Shown: positions 11,101-23,480, counted from the stretch's first letter. The stretch is DNA of 64,000 bases from Pollenia angustigena (GCA_930367215.1 OV884059.1:14780945-14844944); one strand, 5' to 3'. Program-made: numbers and translations. Notes: generated from the sequence alone by a model not told the origin.

Positions 11101-13164
11101 TTGTGCTAGATACCTATCGTGTTTGCTGGGTGAGTACGTGCTGCACTTTTGAACTGTGTGCATTCGTATGTTATTCTTGTTATGATTTTTGTCTTAACAT
11201 TGTTGTTGCTGCTATAACTTATTTATCCTGTTTTTTTTTCTTTTTAATATACATACATATGTTTGTATGCTGAATATAGGGGAGTATCCCCCTACAAGAA
11301 ATGAAAAGGAAGGCAACAACAAAAGAGTACATATACATAAATATTTAAAAATAAAGAACATGAAATACAAGTTTCTTTTTAGTTGTTGTTATTGTTTTTG
11401 TGTTCCCTACTCCATAAACATTCACAATAAATCACTTTTTTAGCTGCATATAAAAGAAATCACTACAAAATATGTGAATTTTTTTTTTAATTGAGTATAA
11501 AAAGAATTTTATTGTGTAATCAATGAGTATTTCTTTTTTTTTTAAACTGAGTATGTATAGATAATTAAAAAATAAAGTAACACAATAGAAACGTTTCAAG
11601 TACTCTTAAACCTTTTTTTGCATTTAATAACACTGACATTTTGTTTTTTTTTTTTTTATTAATTATGGGTGCATATGTAGGTAGGTAAATATGTATGTAC
11701 CTACATATGTACCTTTTGTAGATACTTTTTACTTCTATAAATATCAATCTTTTGTTGTTTTTAATTTTTTATCAAATTTAACTCGACATTAATTTGTATG
11801 TATTTTCTTTAACTGCAACCGTTTTTGTTCATATTTTTTCTTTAATTAAATCACTGCTTAACAATTTCAATTTAACGTTATTTCTCACACGCGTTCTTCG
11901 TGCAACTAATTGAAGATTTAGCGGCTCTCTAATGTTATTCTTTCATTTTATCTTCTTTGCTTTTCTTTCCTCTTTTTGTTTTATTCTGAACAGTGCTACC
12001 ATTGTAACACTGTTACCATTGTAAGAAATAAAACCCTTTCAATCCCTTATTTTTTAAAGACAATGCATAGTGGAGCTGATAAAAACAGAAATTATATAAT
12101 TTTTTAATTCCCTAAGCTAATCCCGCGAAGCTCTACGCTTATCTGCAGGAAATAAGCCAGAATGGACTAGCTCACTACCAGCTAGCCTACCGTCCATGTT
12201 CTGAAAACGCACATCGCTTAAAGTTTGCGTTTTCGATTTGAAAACGGTGTAATTTTTGGAAACAGCACATAATTAAAAATATGCTGCTTAGAAATTTGCT
12301 TTGAGTTTGTCAGCTGTCTGCCTCAATTGTTTACTTATTGACTTCTTTTGACTGTATCTTTTTGAAGCTAATATGTATAGCAAGCAAGAACGCTGAAGGG
12401 ATTTAAATTTAAAATTTATTTTTCGTTCAAATACCACTTCGACAAATAGCAAAAATTAAGGTAATCGCGCGCTTTTCAAAGCATGATGAAATGCGTGCAA
12501 ATATTTCAATTTCATATAAATAGTAATCACTCGACAGCTTTTAAAAAACTGCAGTCAAAGTTTAAAAACTGCCATTTATTTCACTTCTTAATTTGTCATT
12601 GGCCAAAAAAGTATTGTTGCTTTTACTTCTGATTCATTAAATGTAAACAGTCGGTGTCAAACCAACTCAAAAAGCGAAAAGTTGTACAAACATTTTCCCT
12701 TTTTTTTTTTTTTGTTCGACAGTTTTTGGTTTCTACTGCAGTTTCTTAAACCTGTTTTTCGATTTATTTCTGTAGGAATATAACATGTTCTCTGATTTCG
12801 CTACATTTTATTAATAATAGAAAATTTTTTAAAAATGTTCTTATGAAATGTAAAATTTTCAAATGCGTAAAATTTATATTTAAAATGGCGACTTTTTAGA
12901 CTTCGATTGCGAAATTAAAAATGTATCAATTAATCGAATAATTTATATTTTGATTAACTGAAACCAAAATGAATTAGACATTATAATTATTAAAGTTTTA
13001 AATAATTAAACAATTAAATTATTTTTATAAGTTTCTTTATATTCTGCACTTAATTTACATGATAATTAAAGTGTGCAATATACCTAATAGGATGTACTCG
13101 GGTATAATATCTTTTTTTTGCACTTGATGGGGCATATCACATCGTTTGGTTTAATTCGTATTGT
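11101..13164. other. Non-coding stretch
   Basis: No gene. A fragment at about 12193-12250 begins CCATGTTCTGAAAACGCAC and resembles the ends of the elements at 27694-27932 and 57621-58850. I could not find its partner end. Confidence 0.35.
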
Positions 13165-14335
13165 TATACCCTCCACCACAATTAGCTGTGAAGAGGGTAT
13201 ATTAAGTTTGTCATTCCGTGTGAAACTTTTTTTATTATTCATCTCAGACCCCATAAAGTATATACATATATTCTGGGTCCTTGAGTAATTCTAAGTCGAT
13301 TTAGCCATGTCCGTCTGCTTGTCCGTCTGTTGAAAACACGCGCACTTTCGAAAAACTCAAAAGAACTAAACAAACTGGGTGTCAAATTGCTTGTAGTTAT
13401 CCTAAACAGTTTGGGATTGAAATTCAGCAAAATCGGTTCAATAGGATCCTAAAAAAATTGATGATTTTGTTACAAAAACTAACATAAATGGTGGAATAAT
13501 GAACAGAATGACAAAAGATTTTGAAAGAATTCGTCTTATTCAACTGGAAATTACGCTGTAAAATTTTATGAAGATCGGTCCATAATTTACCATATGCCCC
13601 ATATAAACCATACTTCCGGAAAACAGTTTAGTACGCATGAAACCGTAAAAAATAATGTTATCATAACAAAATGCGGTACATCAAAGTTTTATAGAACTAG
13701 GAAAAAGACTGTGAAATTTCGTGAAGATCGGTTCATACTTTATTTATAAACCCTACTTATGGAAAACAGTTAAGTACGCCTAAAAACGTAAAAAATAATG
13801 CTATCATAACAAAATTTGGTACATCACAGTTTTATAGAACTAGAAATGACACTGTGAAATTTGGTGAAGATCGGTGCATAACTTACCATAGGCTCCATTT
13901 AAAGCCCACTCTGGTAAAATAATTAAATACGCGGTAAACTTTCTTCCAGTTTAGCTTCATTGCAAACGCTTAAACTACTTGCACCGCTGTATTGAAATTT
14001 ATGTTTTTTAATACCAGAAATCGTTCTGCAGAATTTGGGATGATTGGTTCATAGCTTACCATGGCTTTTATACATGTAATTTGTTCTCCTGAAAATCATT
14101 TAAGTTCAGCTTAACCTGATATTCTACTCAAGCTTTTTAAAATTGATTCTGATTGTCGCTCAATAATTTTATATAGGTCTAAACCGCAAACAAATTTTAA
14201 TACAGATGTCTGTTTTTACAAAGATTATAATAATAAATAGACATCATACAGATATTACTCCTAAAACATTCGAAGTGTCGCTGGAGGGTATCAAAGATTC
14301 GGCACAGACGAATATAGATAGCACTCTAACTTGTT
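13165..14335. repeat. Dispersed fly repeat, copy 1
   Basis: It opens with TATACCCTCCACCACAATTA and the hairpin-forming GAAGAGGGTATA. A block rich in GTCCGTCTG units follows, then several diverged internal repeats of the form GTGAAATTTCGTGAAGATCG with CATAATTTACC. It ends GATTCGGCACAGACGAATAT then CACTCTAACTTG. A second copy with the same two ends is at 28074-28860. Short open frames within it are not genes. Such repeats are common in Drosophila and calyptrate genomes. I do not assign a transposon class. Confidence 0.7.
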
Positions 14336-15069
14336 TTAAATTAAACAATTTGTGAATAAAACTATTTAAACTTGATAAGTTAAACTTTTTATGATTTAAC
14401 TAATCAGAGCTCTGATTAATCAAATATGTTGATTAGTTAGGGAAACTGGCTAATCGCACATCCCTTTTTGAAAACGTATGTATATGTTGTATTTAATTTA
14501 TTTAAATTATAACTTAATAAATTTAAAGAAACAAACACAAATAAGTGTGTAAAATTTCCTTCCGACTGAAGCGTTTTTGGTGATTCCTCGAATTAATTTG
14601 AGCGTTATTTTTAAAAATCCGCTACGCAATGCAGAAAACAGCATTATCCAAAGACAAATAAATAAAACTGTTTAACCATATTTATCATAAGCACTAATAT
14701 TATATTGCCAGGTGCTCGAAATGCGACCGTTAGTTTGTCTTCAGCACATTTTACATGTATTATTGTGCACTACATTGCACTAATTTATAAAAAAGTAATT
14801 TTTAAATGTTTTAATTTTAAAAATTCAAATAAACTATTCTGATTTCTTGGTTTCTTAAAATATTCAAAATATGAGTGAATTCCTATAAACAAACAATTGG
14901 CAACTTTAATAATTTCATAAAAATTGATGGGCAACACTTTAAATTACCTTAAAAATTAAGCGTGACGGGGTCTGTAAAAAAGTGTTTTGTTTAATAAGAA
15001 AATCAATAGCTTAAAATTAAGAAATAAATAAAAATATTTATTTTAAAATATTTTTATTTTGAATAAAAA
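14336..15069. other. Upstream region of the HMG-box gene
   Basis: AT-rich sequence preceding the start codon at 15070. The 5' untranslated region probably lies within the last few hundred bases, but I can place neither a TATA box nor an initiator with confidence. Confidence 0.3.
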
Positions 15070-18000
15070 ATGGAAGCGGTAAAAGAAACTAATATACAAT
15101 TATTAGTTAATGAAACACAAGAAGAAATAAAACCAGTCGAGCAACAGTCAGACAAGCAGCAGAAGGCAGATAATCAATTGCAAGAACAACAACAGCAGAA
15201 ACAAGAATTACAAGAGCAACAGCAAGAACAACAAGAAAAAAAGATTGAGACACCTGGTGAAAAAGAACCGCAGAACCAACCAAATCAAGAAATTCATGCT
15301 ATTGCATATGAAGAAGATGATGAAGAAGACGACGACGAGGAAAAAGAGACTTCCCAGAAATTAGTTATAGACATACCCGATGAAGAGGAGGAGGAAGAAG
15401 AAAAAGACGAAGATGATGAAAATGAGGTGATAATTTTAGACGAAATACCCCAAGCAGTATCTGAAGAGAAGGATATAGAAAAAATTTCACCCAAACCAGA
15501 AGATGTTGAGGCTATCATAACTTTATCCGATGGTGAGGAAGATATAGCAGCAAATGAAGCTGCACTCAAACCTGGTAAAGTACAAAAAAGACGTAGTGTG
15601 GGTGCCGCCTCCTCAGCCAACGATGAAGAACATTATCGTTTAAAAAGACGAAAGATAAATGTGGCCGGAGCTCCTAAAATGCCATTAACAGGTGGGTGTT
15701 TTATGTTTAATAAATAAATTAATTATGCTAAAGATAACAAATGTTTTTTAAGGTTATGTACGTTACATGAACGATCGACGTGAGTCGTTGCGCAAGGAAC
15801 ATCCCACTAAAACTTCGATTGAACACACCAGAATGATTGGTGAAGAATGGCATGCATTGCCAGCAGATGTGAAGTCTTCCTACTTAAAGGCTGCGGATGT
15901 CGATAAGCAAAGGTAAATGTTAAAGAAAATAACAATTACTTTCTTTAAAAACGGTTAAGCAGCAAATAAGTAGCTTTAACAAATTGCTTTTTATCATAGG
16001 TACATCTCTGATTTAAATTTAACCATTTATTTTTATTTTTCTATAAGCATACAAGATATGTATGTAAATTATTAAATTTAAAAAAACTTGGATATAAAAG
16101 AACAATTTTCTCAGTAAAATACAATTTTACTTAAGAAATTCAATTCCATGGCCACTATTTTGAGAGAAACAATTTTTTTGTTTCTGTCGCACAAATTAAT
16201 TTACATTTTTCATGACAACTTCCTCATTTCTCATCGTTATTTCAATACAAAACATAAAATTATTTCTATATTTTCTGAGTCATCGATAAAGAAAAGTACA
16301 ATCTAAAAAAAGAAACAGTTTTTTAAGATGTTAAATATGTTTATGTATAAATAAAAATAAGTATTTTAATTTACAATATTGAATACATATTCTATATTGT
16401 CTGATTCTATAATTCTAAACAGGTAGTTTTCTGGCAAACCACCTACTATTTCGGTAATTTTGTTTTTTGGCAAATTATCAAAACAAATTTATCCCATTTT
16501 TTAATAAAGAGACAAACAAAATGAAAAGATCTTCTCGTGTTGGTCCTATCGTAAAAAATACTTTATTTCGGGACAATATCAGTATAAGAAACAAGTGAAG
16601 GTAATGCCTAGAATTACATTTTTAATGCCAAATAAGTTTTATGCGTTTGCAATTTTATAGTGCATTATGAAAACAATTGATTATCTTGCATGAGCTCTCT
16701 TGTGGTTAATTCTTTATAAATAACTCTATAATCTTTAGAAATGTAATTAAATTTAGGAATATAATTTCATTTAATAAATTTTAATTTACCTTAATTTAGG
16801 AGTGCATACTGCAAAAATTTACCCCTTTTTTCTAAATTTAAAAAACTATGTTGAACTATTTGGAAATTTCTGCAGAATACTAGAGTAAAGATACAATTTA
16901 AGGAATAAACATATGCATGAAGATTATTTTTATTTTTTTATTTTCCTTAAAATTAAAAATTTTTGGCGAACTATTTATAGTTATAATGCCAGGGTGACAC
17001 ACAAATTTTTGGAGCCTCAACCGCAAAGTCCTCGTTCGGCCTAAACCTTCGTATAGGAAGGCGAGAGCTTCCAGAATCCGCTCCATAGTATTTTGGTCTC
17101 CACCAGTAAACTTCTGAGTTATTTTCTTGGTACTCCACCAGTAAAACGTCTGAGTTATATATGGTTCTCCACCAGTCACACTATTTATTTAAGGTTAAAA
17201 ACGATTGCATATAGTTAATGTTGAAACCGCAAAACTGTAACTCAGTACAGTTATACGACACCGAACCATTAACCAATGCGGAGTGACGACGCAAAACGCA
17301 ACAAAAGCAGTCAAACAAAAACGACCTGTTCTCCACTCAGAGCAGTTTTACGAGTGGCATGAAGATTAACAACAAATTATAGGGTTATGTTGGAAAATTC
17401 GAACTTATTTTCGAACATTGAAAATTATGTTTTAAAATTGCTGGTAAATACATATAACAAATTTAAACTTCAAGAAAAATAGATTTTACGTTAAATTATT
17501 AACTCTTAAACTTAAGATTTCCGAAAAACCTTAAAATGTTCTATATTTTGTTTAAAATATTAAACGAGAGTTTCCTAGCCTAAATAAGAAGGTAAATATT
17601 TGTTTTAAAATTTCTGCCGAATATATTCAATATAATATTAAACAAGTAAGAAAGTATAGTCGGTCAAGCCCGACCATATGATACCCTACACCACCACAGT
17701 ATTAAAAAACACATCATGCTTATATGTCCATATAAATATGGATTTATCTATGTTTATAAAACTCATTAAAATCGGGTTAAAAGTTTGTGAGGGGCAGAAA
17801 TTGCCCCCTACCTCCCCTTGTGGACCTATTTTTGAAAAACTGTATAGCTTATGTGTTCATATAGATATGGATCTTTCTATGTTTTGAATTTCATTAAAAT
17901 CGGTTTGAGAGGCAGACATTGGCCCTTTCTTCCCTCGTGGTCCTATTTAAAAAAAAAAAACAGTCTTTTTGTGTCCATGAAGATATGGTTCTATGTAAGT

Positions 18001-20515
18001 TTTAAATTTCATTGAAATTGGTTTGATAGTTTCCCTCGTGGTCCTACGATTTGGTCCATTTTCAATAGGCTTGGTCCTTGTGTCAATAAGAACCTATGTC
18101 CCAAATTTAATCAAATTATCTCCAAAATTTCGACCTGTACTTTGCGCACAAGGTTACATGCACATCCAGCCAGCCAGCCGGACGGACATCGTTAGTTCGA
18201 CTCAGAAAGTGATTCTGAGTCGATCGGTATACTTTAAGGTGGGTCTAGACCCAATATTTTAAGGCGTTACACACATCAGCACAAATGCATAATACCCTCT
18301 CCACTATTGTGGTGTGGGTATAAAAAATAATTATGAATTTTTGTTAAATTAAAGACTCATAAAAAAGATTTTTGGAAGAAAACGTGTTTTTTTTGTTATC
18401 AAAATTCGTATTTATTTAGCTTCAAATTAAATTACCAATTTGATATTTTTTTTATATAACTAAGCGTTGTCAGTGTATTTATTAAATATGAAAAATTGGG
18501 AATTTAGCACATCATACGAAAATCGTATAATAAATAAACTTTGTATTCCCGAAAATAAATTTGATATCAAAACCCAAAATTTAAATTTATTTTACAATTT
18601 TAAATAGTTTTTAAGCAATAATGCAAAAAGGTGAAATTAACTACATTTTTAAAGGCATGCCATTTCCAATTTTTTTGATGACAATCGAATTATTTTGACT
18701 TTGTTATCGAATAAGAATGCAAAAACTTCATTTTTAGGTTATGTTCGAAAATTCGAACATATTTTCGAAAATTAAATTTATTACAAGAATGTTGAATGGG
18801 CCCTGCAGAATACAGTAAATATTAAAAATTTAGGCGAACAACTTATTTTTATAAAATTATTGACTTTCAACCTTAAGATTTCATTTAAATTTTTTTTTTT
18901 TTTTAATATTAGTTCTAAAATTGACAAATTATTAATACAATCAAACATCTGTAGTATTGAGTTAACCTTCAGGTGTAATTTTTTTTATCATTTTTGTATA
19001 TTATTGACAAGTTATTAAATATGTTCATACATATTAGTAATAGATTACAATAGTCTATTCCTTACAGCAATAAGGACGTAAAATACAACCCTGCTACAAA
19101 CGAATAACTAAGTAACCAAAAAATAACAATACTCATTAGTTTATGATCTCCGTTTAGTCTGTCAGTTTAGCGTATTTTTTTGGTTAAAGTTTAAGCTTAA
19201 AATGTTTGCTTTGTTTAAAGAGATTATAAAAATTGTATATTAAAAATCGGTTTATTAAGTGTGATTTTCCTTTTTTTAAAGTATTTTGTAAGTATTGTGA
19301 AGAAATTTAAATGTAATTACTTACAGTTGCTTAATATTATTTGCACAAACTTAAAGGTTTGAATTGATTTAAATTTAGCTAAAATGCAAATTGAATTGAC
19401 CCATAGTGACAGAGGGTTACTTTATTATCTTAGGAAATCTAAATTAAGTTTTGTTAATGTATCTCACAGTTGTTATTTATACATATTTAAAAAAAAAGTA
19501 TTTAATAAATTCTTAAGAATTAAACTTTACTTCTAATTGTGAATAAGTTTGAAAAAATTTATGTAATTTATTTCTCATTCAACGTAATATTTTTTCCACT
19601 TGTAATTTTTTCAAACACAAAACAATCACTTGACCTATTTAGCATTTGCACTTGATCTCTTAAACAACGTTTTGAATATCCATCTTTTTGCGACCTTTTC
19701 TTTGCAGATATGTTAAGGAATTGCATAGTTTTCTGAAATCGCGTCCCGATATTCTAGCCAGCGAATTGGCTAAAAATAAAATACGTAAAACAGCAGAAAA
19801 TAATAGTCCCAATCCGTCAGCAGCCTCCTTCTCCTCTTCAACAGCAACCAAATCTGTACTTAAAGATAAATTACAACCGAATGAATGTGCAAAATCTTCT
19901 AAAGACAGTTTAAAGGATAAATTGACTAAAGAAATGGCGCCCACACCTTCTACATCACATCAGGCTACAGAAAAGTCTAACAATGAGAAAAATAAACGTA
20001 AACGTACACCCACACCAACCACCTTTACCACAACAAATGCGTCTTCTTCAGCTGCTGCAGCGGCGGCCTCCAGCACTACTAGTTCTTCTATAGTAACCCC
20101 TACACCCGGTGAAATACCCATTTTCACTAATGAATTTTTGGAACACAATAAAATCTATGACATGGAATTGCGTTCTCTTAGGAAATCGAAAACCGATTTG
20201 GAACAACAAAATTCGGTCTTGGAGAAACACGTTGAGAACATGAAATTTGGGGTAGAGAAAATGATGACGGAAAATAATGAGTTAGAGGAAAAGAATAGAC
20301 TTTTGGAAATTTATTTGGATAAATTAAAAAGAAAACTAGCTTTGGCATTGAATTCGTTACCCTTGCCCTCGGCTCCTAATGGTGCCACTGTGGATAATAT
20401 AGATAAGTACATGCAAGATCTATATAAAATGTCCACTTCTAATTCTACGGGCCCGGCCACCTTAAATAAGGCCAAGGATATTATTAGAAAACTAGATTTA
20501 CAGATACAACTTTAA
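15070..20515 (+). CDS. HMG-box protein of the HMG20/BRAF35 type (three exons)
   Basis: The exons are 15070-15691, 15753-15912 and 19708-20515, with GT-AG introns in consistent phases, giving 529 residues. The order is: Q-rich stretch (about 25-57), acidic tracts (81-119), basic patches KRR and LKRRK (173-195, likely nuclear localisation), one HMG box (about 202-272) with the family-typical opening PKMPLTGYVRYMNDRRE, an S/T/A-rich linker, then a coiled coil (about 402-476) ending in a short conserved-looking tail. HMG20A/B proteins have this plan: one HMG box that binds DNA without strong sequence preference, and a coiled coil that joins them to LSD1-CoREST-type corepressor complexes. The assignment rests on remembered family features. 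The start is the first ATG of the open frame and no upstream exon is evident. Retention of intron 1 would give a 215-residue product lacking the box. Alternative: another single-HMG-box nuclear protein. Confidence 0.85.
15692..15752 (+). other. Intron 1 of the HMG-box gene (61 bp)
   Basis: The donor GTGGGTG follows the Gly codon's first base, and the acceptor TTTTTTAAG precedes GTTATGTACG. Splicing restores the uninterrupted HMG-box reading frame. The size is typical of short dipteran introns. Confidence 0.85.
17095..17180. repeat. Short tandem repeat in intron 2
   Basis: CTCCACCAGTAAACTTCTGAG, CTCCACCAGTAAAACGTCTG and CTCCACCAGTCAC follow one another, about 2.5 diverged units of roughly 35-40 bp. 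It is non-coding. Confidence 0.5.
17643..18322. repeat. Dispersed fly repeat, second subfamily, in intron 2
   Basis: It begins with a hairpin-forming GTCGGTCAAGCCCGAC and ATACCCTACACCACCAC. Inside are repeated units CATTAAAATCGG and GTGGTCCTA with GAGG. The end carries ACGGACATCGTTAG, TGATTCTGAGTCGATCGGTA and a terminal hairpin CCACTATTGTGG followed by TGTGGGTATA. The ATACCC opening and GGGTAT ending recall the repeats at 13165 and 28074, but the interiors differ. A fragment of the same 3' part is at 31490-31595. Open frames inside are accidental. Confidence 0.65.
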
Positions 20516-20957
20516 GTCTACATATTTACTATACTAATATAAATTGTATTCTTCCTAAAACGAGAATTATATGGAATTTATTTGCTTTGCTTCCTGCCAC
20601 AAATTTAAATGACGTTAAATCACGTCGCCTATTATATTTTTTTTTTTTTCGGAAATTTCTGTTTTAAGTATTAGTTGTATTCAAGAACTTTTCAGTTTTA
20701 CAGATTTAAAATGGATTTGGGTATTTCTTTTAATCTCGAATCTTTAAATTTTGATTAGTACTGTATACTACACACCCACTAATTAATATTGTACATATAT
20801 TTGGTTTATTTTAATGATTTTACTTTACTCTTATTATTTAACTGATTATTGTGTTTATACATACATTATTTTTTTTCGGAATTATAATCATGCTACAATT
20901 TAAGACTTATTTTAAGAACTCGTTTTACTTTTTTAATTATCATTATTCAAAAATAAA
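20516..20957 (+). other. Probable 3' untranslated region of the HMG-box gene
   Basis: AT-rich sequence follows the TAA stop. The first clear AATAAA signal that I see is at 20952-20957. The real cleavage site is not known. Confidence 0.35.
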
Positions 20958-21082
20958 AGTTAACATTCCCTTTAAAACTTTTATAAATTTATTTATTTAT
21001 TATGTGTCTATATCAGTTTCGTTATATATAAAAGATAAGAATACCGTTTAAGGTTTTAAGGGCTGCCGCTCTTTTAACAGGA

Positions 21083-21377
21083 GGGTTACCGCGTATTTCG
21101 ATTCGAAAGAAATCATTTACGGATTCGAACAATTTGTACTGTGTATTACGATTTTCGTAATATTTGTTTCGAATAAACGGACGTTTTTCATACTTTATTG
21201 AAAACAAAAAATCACTTTCTTAAAAGCCACTCTCTATTACGAACAAAAACTGTTCATCAAATTTCCCATTTTTTAAACCTCTGTCATCGTTTCGAACGCT
21301 TACGAAAATCGTAATACACAGTACAAATTGTACGAATCCGTAAATGATTTCTTTCGAATCGAAATACGCGGTAACCC
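21083..21377. mobile_element. Foldback MITE with GGGTTACCGCG termini
   Basis: The left arm GGGTTACCGCGTATTTCG continues about 80 bp (through TTTACGGATTCG and ACTGTGTATTACG) and is mirrored at the right, ending CGCGGTAACCC. The unpaired centre is about 130 bp. It is non-coding; the small frames on both strands are arm sequence. Confidence 0.8.
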
Positions 21378-21611
21378 CCCAGTTTATTTGGGTCTTTATT
21401 GTCCATCCCTTTGTGATTCCAGAATTCAGTTACATCTCTTACTGTTACTCTTAATACGCTACTTAAGATTTAAACCATTTCGTTTTTCTAATAAAAAGAA
21501 AAAGTTTTATTAGTTCTATCATAAATGAAATATTCGAACAAGACAGAACTTTCTGTAATATACAGAAAGTGAAGTACAATATTCTTTTCAATATGATAAC
21601 TTCTTAGAGCT

Positions 21612-21675
21612 GCAAAACTATCGATAGTCGGTTCATTCGATAGTTAGCTTAAAAACCATCGATAGTATCGAAATT
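21612..21675. other. Cluster of TATCGATA-type words
   Basis: ACTATCGATAGT, TTCGATAGTT and CATCGATAGTATCG occur within about 60 bp. TATCGATA is the DRE/DREF core of Drosophila promoters, but no gene start is apparent next to it, so a regulatory role is only a possibility. Confidence 0.25.
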
Positions 21676-21679
21676 TAAT

Positions 21680-22067
21680 TTATGTGAATGTGGTGAAAAA
21701 TTATAAAGTTTTAACACTTCGTCTAAAGGAAATATTTTTTTGACGTTTAAGAAACCAGCACATTCACTTCCAATTGCAGTGTCATCTGCAGCTTATATTG
21801 AAATTAAGAAGGTTTACTGACAGCACGGCTGTAAAATTTTTTTTTAACTTTATTACCTTAACCCATATCGTCCCAATGTTCGATTTTTCGAACAGTAAAT
21901 TTAACGCGGTTTTGTAATTTTTTTACTCTTTTTAGGTAAGACAATGAACAAATTTTTTTTAAACAATAATATATTGTAAATGGTTAGCTACAAATAAAAA
22001 AATAAAAGTTCTTACCCACTTCACTCCTTCCTTGTATAACAAGGGGGAAGAAAAAACATTAATAATG
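21680..22067. other. Non-coding stretch
   Basis: No gene or element that I can support. Confidence 0.35.
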
Positions 22068-22262
22068 TTTTCTTTTCTACAAAAAATGTGATATTTTATT
22101 TAAAAAATGCAATTAGGTGTCTGTTTCTTAAAAATTTTGCTTCTGAAAAGGGTGAGTTTTTTAGAATAAAACAAGCCTCCCTTTTCGGGAGCAAAATTTT
22201 TAAGAAACAGACACCAAACTGAATTTTTTTTAAATAAAATGTCACATTTTTTTGTAGAAAAA
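22068..22262. mobile_element. Foldback (hairpin) element
   Basis: The left arm (TTTCTACAAAAAATGTGAT through GTGTCTGTTTCTTAAAAATTT) is mirrored by the right arm (AAATTTTTAAGAAACAGAC through ATCACA-like TGTCACATTTTTTTGTAGAAA), around a short centre near 22165. I see no coding and no clear target duplication. Confidence 0.6.
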
Positions 22263-22565
22263 AAAAAACACCATAATTTTAAAAACTGAAAACTTTGTAT
22301 AAAATATAAAAAAAATTAAAAAAGTGAAAATGCAGTTCCATTAAAAAACGATTGAACTTTCAACAACAGCAAAAACATTTCCGTGTTTTTCAATTATGTT
22401 TTTGTTATTTGACTTTAAAGCAGTGTTCGAAAAATCGGAAAAATCGGCCCTATTTAACACTTTTGTTTTTTCGCTGAAAGGCCAACTGATTCCTCGCATA
22501 TTACCATTTTTCACGCATTTGAATAAACGGAAATAATTTATTCTGTTTTTGCTGAACAATAAAAA

Positions 22566-23222
22566 GCTTATGACAATCAGCGTTTTGTGAGAAATGTTTT
22601 TCGTGCAATTCGAGGAACTTACGGTGCGAATAATCGGGGGTACGTTCGTAAATGCATCAAAACTGAGCATCACTGCTTCAGTGATGCAAAATTTTGTTGC
22701 CGATGCGTGATCACCAGTTGCGTTTGTGATGCTGATGCTTTTTTTACTGCACAACAGCTGAGCAAAATTTAAATTTTTGAACACGAGCTAAATTTTTAAA
22801 GTTTTATAAGCGAACATAAGATAATAAAAAAATTTTATCGAAATTAGCGATGACAAAATTTATTGAAAATAATGAACCAAAAAGTGATAGTTTTTTTTTA
22901 TAAATTACAAGAAAAAGCATAAAAAAAGAAAAATATACCGATTTCTTTTGTAAAAAGTTTTTGCATCAGAAAATTAACTGATGCAATAATAGCCGACATT
23001 TGCAGCAGAGCATAAAAAAACGTTTGACGTATGAAAGTAATGCCAAGTTTCTTACAAATGATGCATTTACGAACATTCAACTTTACAAATGTGCAACTGA
23101 TGCCCAACAACTGCATTTACGAACGTACCCCGGCCTACTACAGCTGTAGCTGAAAATGCAATCATTGGTCCAATTTTTTTTAAAATTAAGGAAAATTGGA
23201 ATGTTACCGTCAATGGTAACCT
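22566..23222 (+). pseudogene. Mariner transposase fragment, internally deleted and split by a MITE
   Basis: Before the insertion the plus-strand frame reads NQRFVRNVFRAIRGTYGANN, then R. After it the frame resumes with P and TTTAVAENAIIGPIFFKIKE, then NWNVTVNG. These match the N-terminal helix-turn-helix region and the GGIIGPYFF / NVTVNG region of mariner transposases of the type seen at 60313-61245. More than 100 residues between them, including the first catalytic Asp, are missing, so it cannot be functional. The 493-bp insert (22638-23130) sits between the R and P codons. Confidence 0.6.
22638..23130. mobile_element. 493-bp MITE inserted in a mariner relic
   Basis: It starts GGGTACGTTCGTAAATGCA and ends TGCATTTACGAACGTACCC, with CGG on both sides (22635-22637 and 23131-23133). 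Removing it and one CGG restores the mariner frame across the site, which confirms both borders. The interior is AT-rich, with a small inverted TGATGC / GCATCA-rich region. GGG/CCC ends with a 3-bp duplication point towards PIF/Harbinger-like mobility. Confidence 0.8.
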
Positions 23223-23480
23223 CCACCATATTTTTTTTTTGTTAGGACTAGCATTCATGGGATAGCCCCTACTAATGCATTGCATTGGGTTGGAACTAGG
23301 AAAATAGGTTATGGAAAGTAGAGAAGAGGTAGTAGTACCTGTGAACATTCGACTTGAATTTATTCATGTTTACAGTGAGAGGGAAGACTTCACTACGATT
23401 TACCGACCAATCGATCACAAAAGGATGGGCTTTTGAAAAAAAAAAAACAAACGTACGGGTTTCGGTCTCGGCCAAGCGTA

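Larger units (their letters stand above)
15913..19707 (+). other. Intron 2 of the HMG-box gene (3.8 kb, inside the HMG box)
   Basis: The donor GTAAATG and acceptor TTTCTTTGCAG join an AG|A arginine codon within the box. The intron holds a short tandem repeat (17095-17180), a dispersed repeat (17643-18322) and otherwise AT-rich sequence with no further exon that I can support. Confidence 0.8.

Noticed and set aside
15294..15620. 108-codon minus-strand frame, Ser-rich
   Set aside because: Antisense of the acidic Glu/Asp codons of the HMG-box gene exon 1. The Ser runs are the complement of GAA/GAT tracts.
16520..16600. Possible small exon (MKRSSRVGPIVKN) in intron 2
   Set aside because: A 25-codon frame without acceptor or donor support, and the HMG box reads continuously without it.
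17678..18262. Plus-strand frames with repeated HINMDLSMF-like text
   Set aside because: Products of the internal repeat units of the dispersed element in intron 2; no coding evidence.
19660..20230. Minus-strand frames opposite exon 3
   Set aside because: Shadows of the real plus-strand coding sequence; no domain or start context of their own.
21022..21513. Two frames sharing SVNDFFRIEIRGNPPV on opposite strands
   Set aside because: The shared text is the two arms of the GGGTTACCGCG foldback MITE, not a duplicated gene.
22341..22784. 147-codon minus-strand frame
   Set aside because: Crosses the border of the MITE inserted in the mariner relic; composition is random and the plus strand carries the recognisable mariner text.
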